From Pseudomonadota bacterium (GTDB lineage: Bacteria > Pseudomonadota > Gammaproteobacteria > Steroidobacterales > Steroidobacteraceae), in the NCBI GenBank assembly GCA_021792755.1, contig JAJYUA010000012.1, forward strand, positions 1 to 64,000: 64,000 bases of DNA. The letters are read 5' to 3'. Below the pieces are notes generated by a model, which saw nothing but the letters and a program-made list of their open reading frames with translations, did no database searches and had not been told where the DNA came from. The position numbers were made by a program, and so were the translations under genes. Of this stretch, positions 63,374-64,000 are shown in pieces; position 1 is the first letter of the stretch, and every line of letters starts with the position of its first letter.

Positions 63374-64000
63374 ATGACGTATCTGCTGTACGCCGCCCTC
63401 CCCTATATCCTCTCGCTGGGCCTGATCATCCACTGCATGAAGACCGGCCGCAACTGGATCTGGGTCTGGGTGTTGTTGTTCCTGCCGATGATCGGCGCCC
63501 TGGCCTACGTGGCGGTGGAGATCCTCCCGGAGCTGTTCCGCAGCCACACCGCGCGCAGCACCGCACGCGGGCTGAAGAAAGCCATGGACCCGTTCGGCGA
63601 CCTGCGTCGCTTTGCGAACGAGGCCGAGCTCATCGGCAATGTGGCGAGCCGCCAGCGCTACGCCGAGGAGCTCACCCGCCACGGCCGCTATGCCGAGGCG
63701 ATCGTGCAGTATCGGCAGACCCTGACCGGCCTGTACGAGCACGACCCCAACCTCATGCTGGGGCTGGCGCGGGCTCAGTTCGGCAATGGCGAGGCATCCG
63801 CGGCGCGGGCGACGCTCGAGGAGCTCGTCCGCCGCAACCCCGACTTCCACTCCCCGGAGCGTCACCTCCTCTACGCCCGTTCGCTCGAAGCCGAAGGGAG
63901 CGTCGCCCGGGCCCTGGAGGAGTACCACGCCCTCGCGCACGCCTACCCGGGCGCCGAGGCCGCCGTCCGTTATGCGCAGTTGCTCGATCGGCAAGGTCAG
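63374..64000 (+). CDS. membrane-anchored TPR protein (partial at right edge)
   Basis: At least 209 codons, cut by the window end. Two N-terminal membrane helices (about 2-20 and 30-48: YLLYAALPYILSLGLIIHCM, NWIWVWVLLFLPMIGALAYV) resemble a PLDc_N-like segment. Tetratricopeptide-like repeats follow (RYAEELTRHGRYAEAIVQYR, LMLGLARAQFGNGEASAARA, LLYARSLEAEGSVARALEEY). It would scaffold proteins at the inner membrane. It starts at ATG 63374 and is divergent from the patatin gene. Confidence 0.8.
   Translation, partial: MTYLLYAALPYILSLGLIIHCMKTGRNWIWVWVLLFLPMIGALAYVAVEILPELFRSHTARSTARGLKKAMDPFGDLRRFANEAELIGNVASRQRYAEELTRHGRYAEAIVQYRQTLTGLYEHDPNLMLGLARAQFGNGEASAARATLEELVRRNPDFHSPERHLLYARSLEAEGSVARALEEYHALAHAYPGAEAAVRYAQLLDRQGQ

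Overview
The window is high-GC bacterial DNA that reads as one chromosome arm of an aerobic gammaproteobacterium. A Xanthomonadales, Nevskiales or Steroidobacter-like relative is my best guess. The reasons are a PA4780-type RIO kinase, a YaiL/DUF2058 protein, an E. coli-like PrpC and PrpD, malate synthase A with isocitrate lyase, a Pseudomonas-like BkdA1-type E1 alpha, HemJ and an outer-membrane patatin with an Omp85 barrel. No rRNA, intact tRNA, CRISPR array or complete insertion sequence was found, and the species cannot be fixed from the sequence alone.

There are two very different halves. Positions 1 to about 22.9 kb are an eroding accessory region. It holds broken genes (a glutathione S-transferase, a phytanoyl-CoA dioxygenase, a second Fic protein, an alpha/beta hydrolase, a DUF2285 protein, an ECF sigma factor C-terminus and an internally deleted ABC-F ATPase). 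Mixed in are toxin-antitoxin remains in which the antitoxin survives and the toxin is cut (an AbiE pair, and an RHH antitoxin with a PIN toxin tail), plus a HipA N-terminus abutting a PIN C-terminus. Intact genes there include a Fic AMP-transferase-like protein, a cis-prenyltransferase-like protein, an ArsR/SRPBCC/flavin reductase operon, a CaiB-type CoA-transferase, regulators (AraC, MarR-GNAT fusion, ArsR) and an ECF41-type sigma factor next to a carboxymuconolactone decarboxylase (CMD). A second CMD gene lies next to the remains of a second ECF41 sigma gene. Both CMD genes carry an ECF41-type promoter with exactly 16 bases between its two boxes, so the surviving sigma factor may control both.

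From about 22.97 kb to the right end the DNA is compact and almost every gene looks intact. The order is: RIO kinase, DEAD-box helicase, cardiolipin synthase-like protein, phosphatase, CBS protein, Zwf and aldehyde dehydrogenase; LysR regulator divergent from prpC-prpD-prpB (methylcitrate cycle); SlyD; aceB-aceA (glyoxylate shunt) divergent from an ScfR/RamB-type regulator; the three-gene bkd operon (E1 alpha, E1 beta, E2); SUI1; a Gly-Trp-rich lipoprotein; a GH15 glucoamylase; HemJ, a nitroreductase and Apt; a His/Lys-rich small protein; a Kef-type antiporter; a phosphoenolpyruvate carboxylase homologue; GNAT; a SYLF protein; secreted or membrane proteins; MsrA; the patatin-Omp85 protein; and a TPR protein running off the end.

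Functionally the right half is a carbon-entry hub. Branched-chain keto acids (bkd) give acetyl-CoA and propionyl-CoA. The prp genes remove propionyl-CoA, aceBA bypasses the decarboxylating TCA steps, and PEP carboxylase would refill oxaloacetate. However, the PEP carboxylase homologue has lost the HPTE signature. Several intergenic regions carry clear operator-like repeats: a T-N11-A dyad by lysR/prpC, three 14-bp-phased repeats between aceB and its neighbour regulator, a 17-bp palindrome before bkd, and 11-bp-phased CTGAAC repeats before the SYLF gene.
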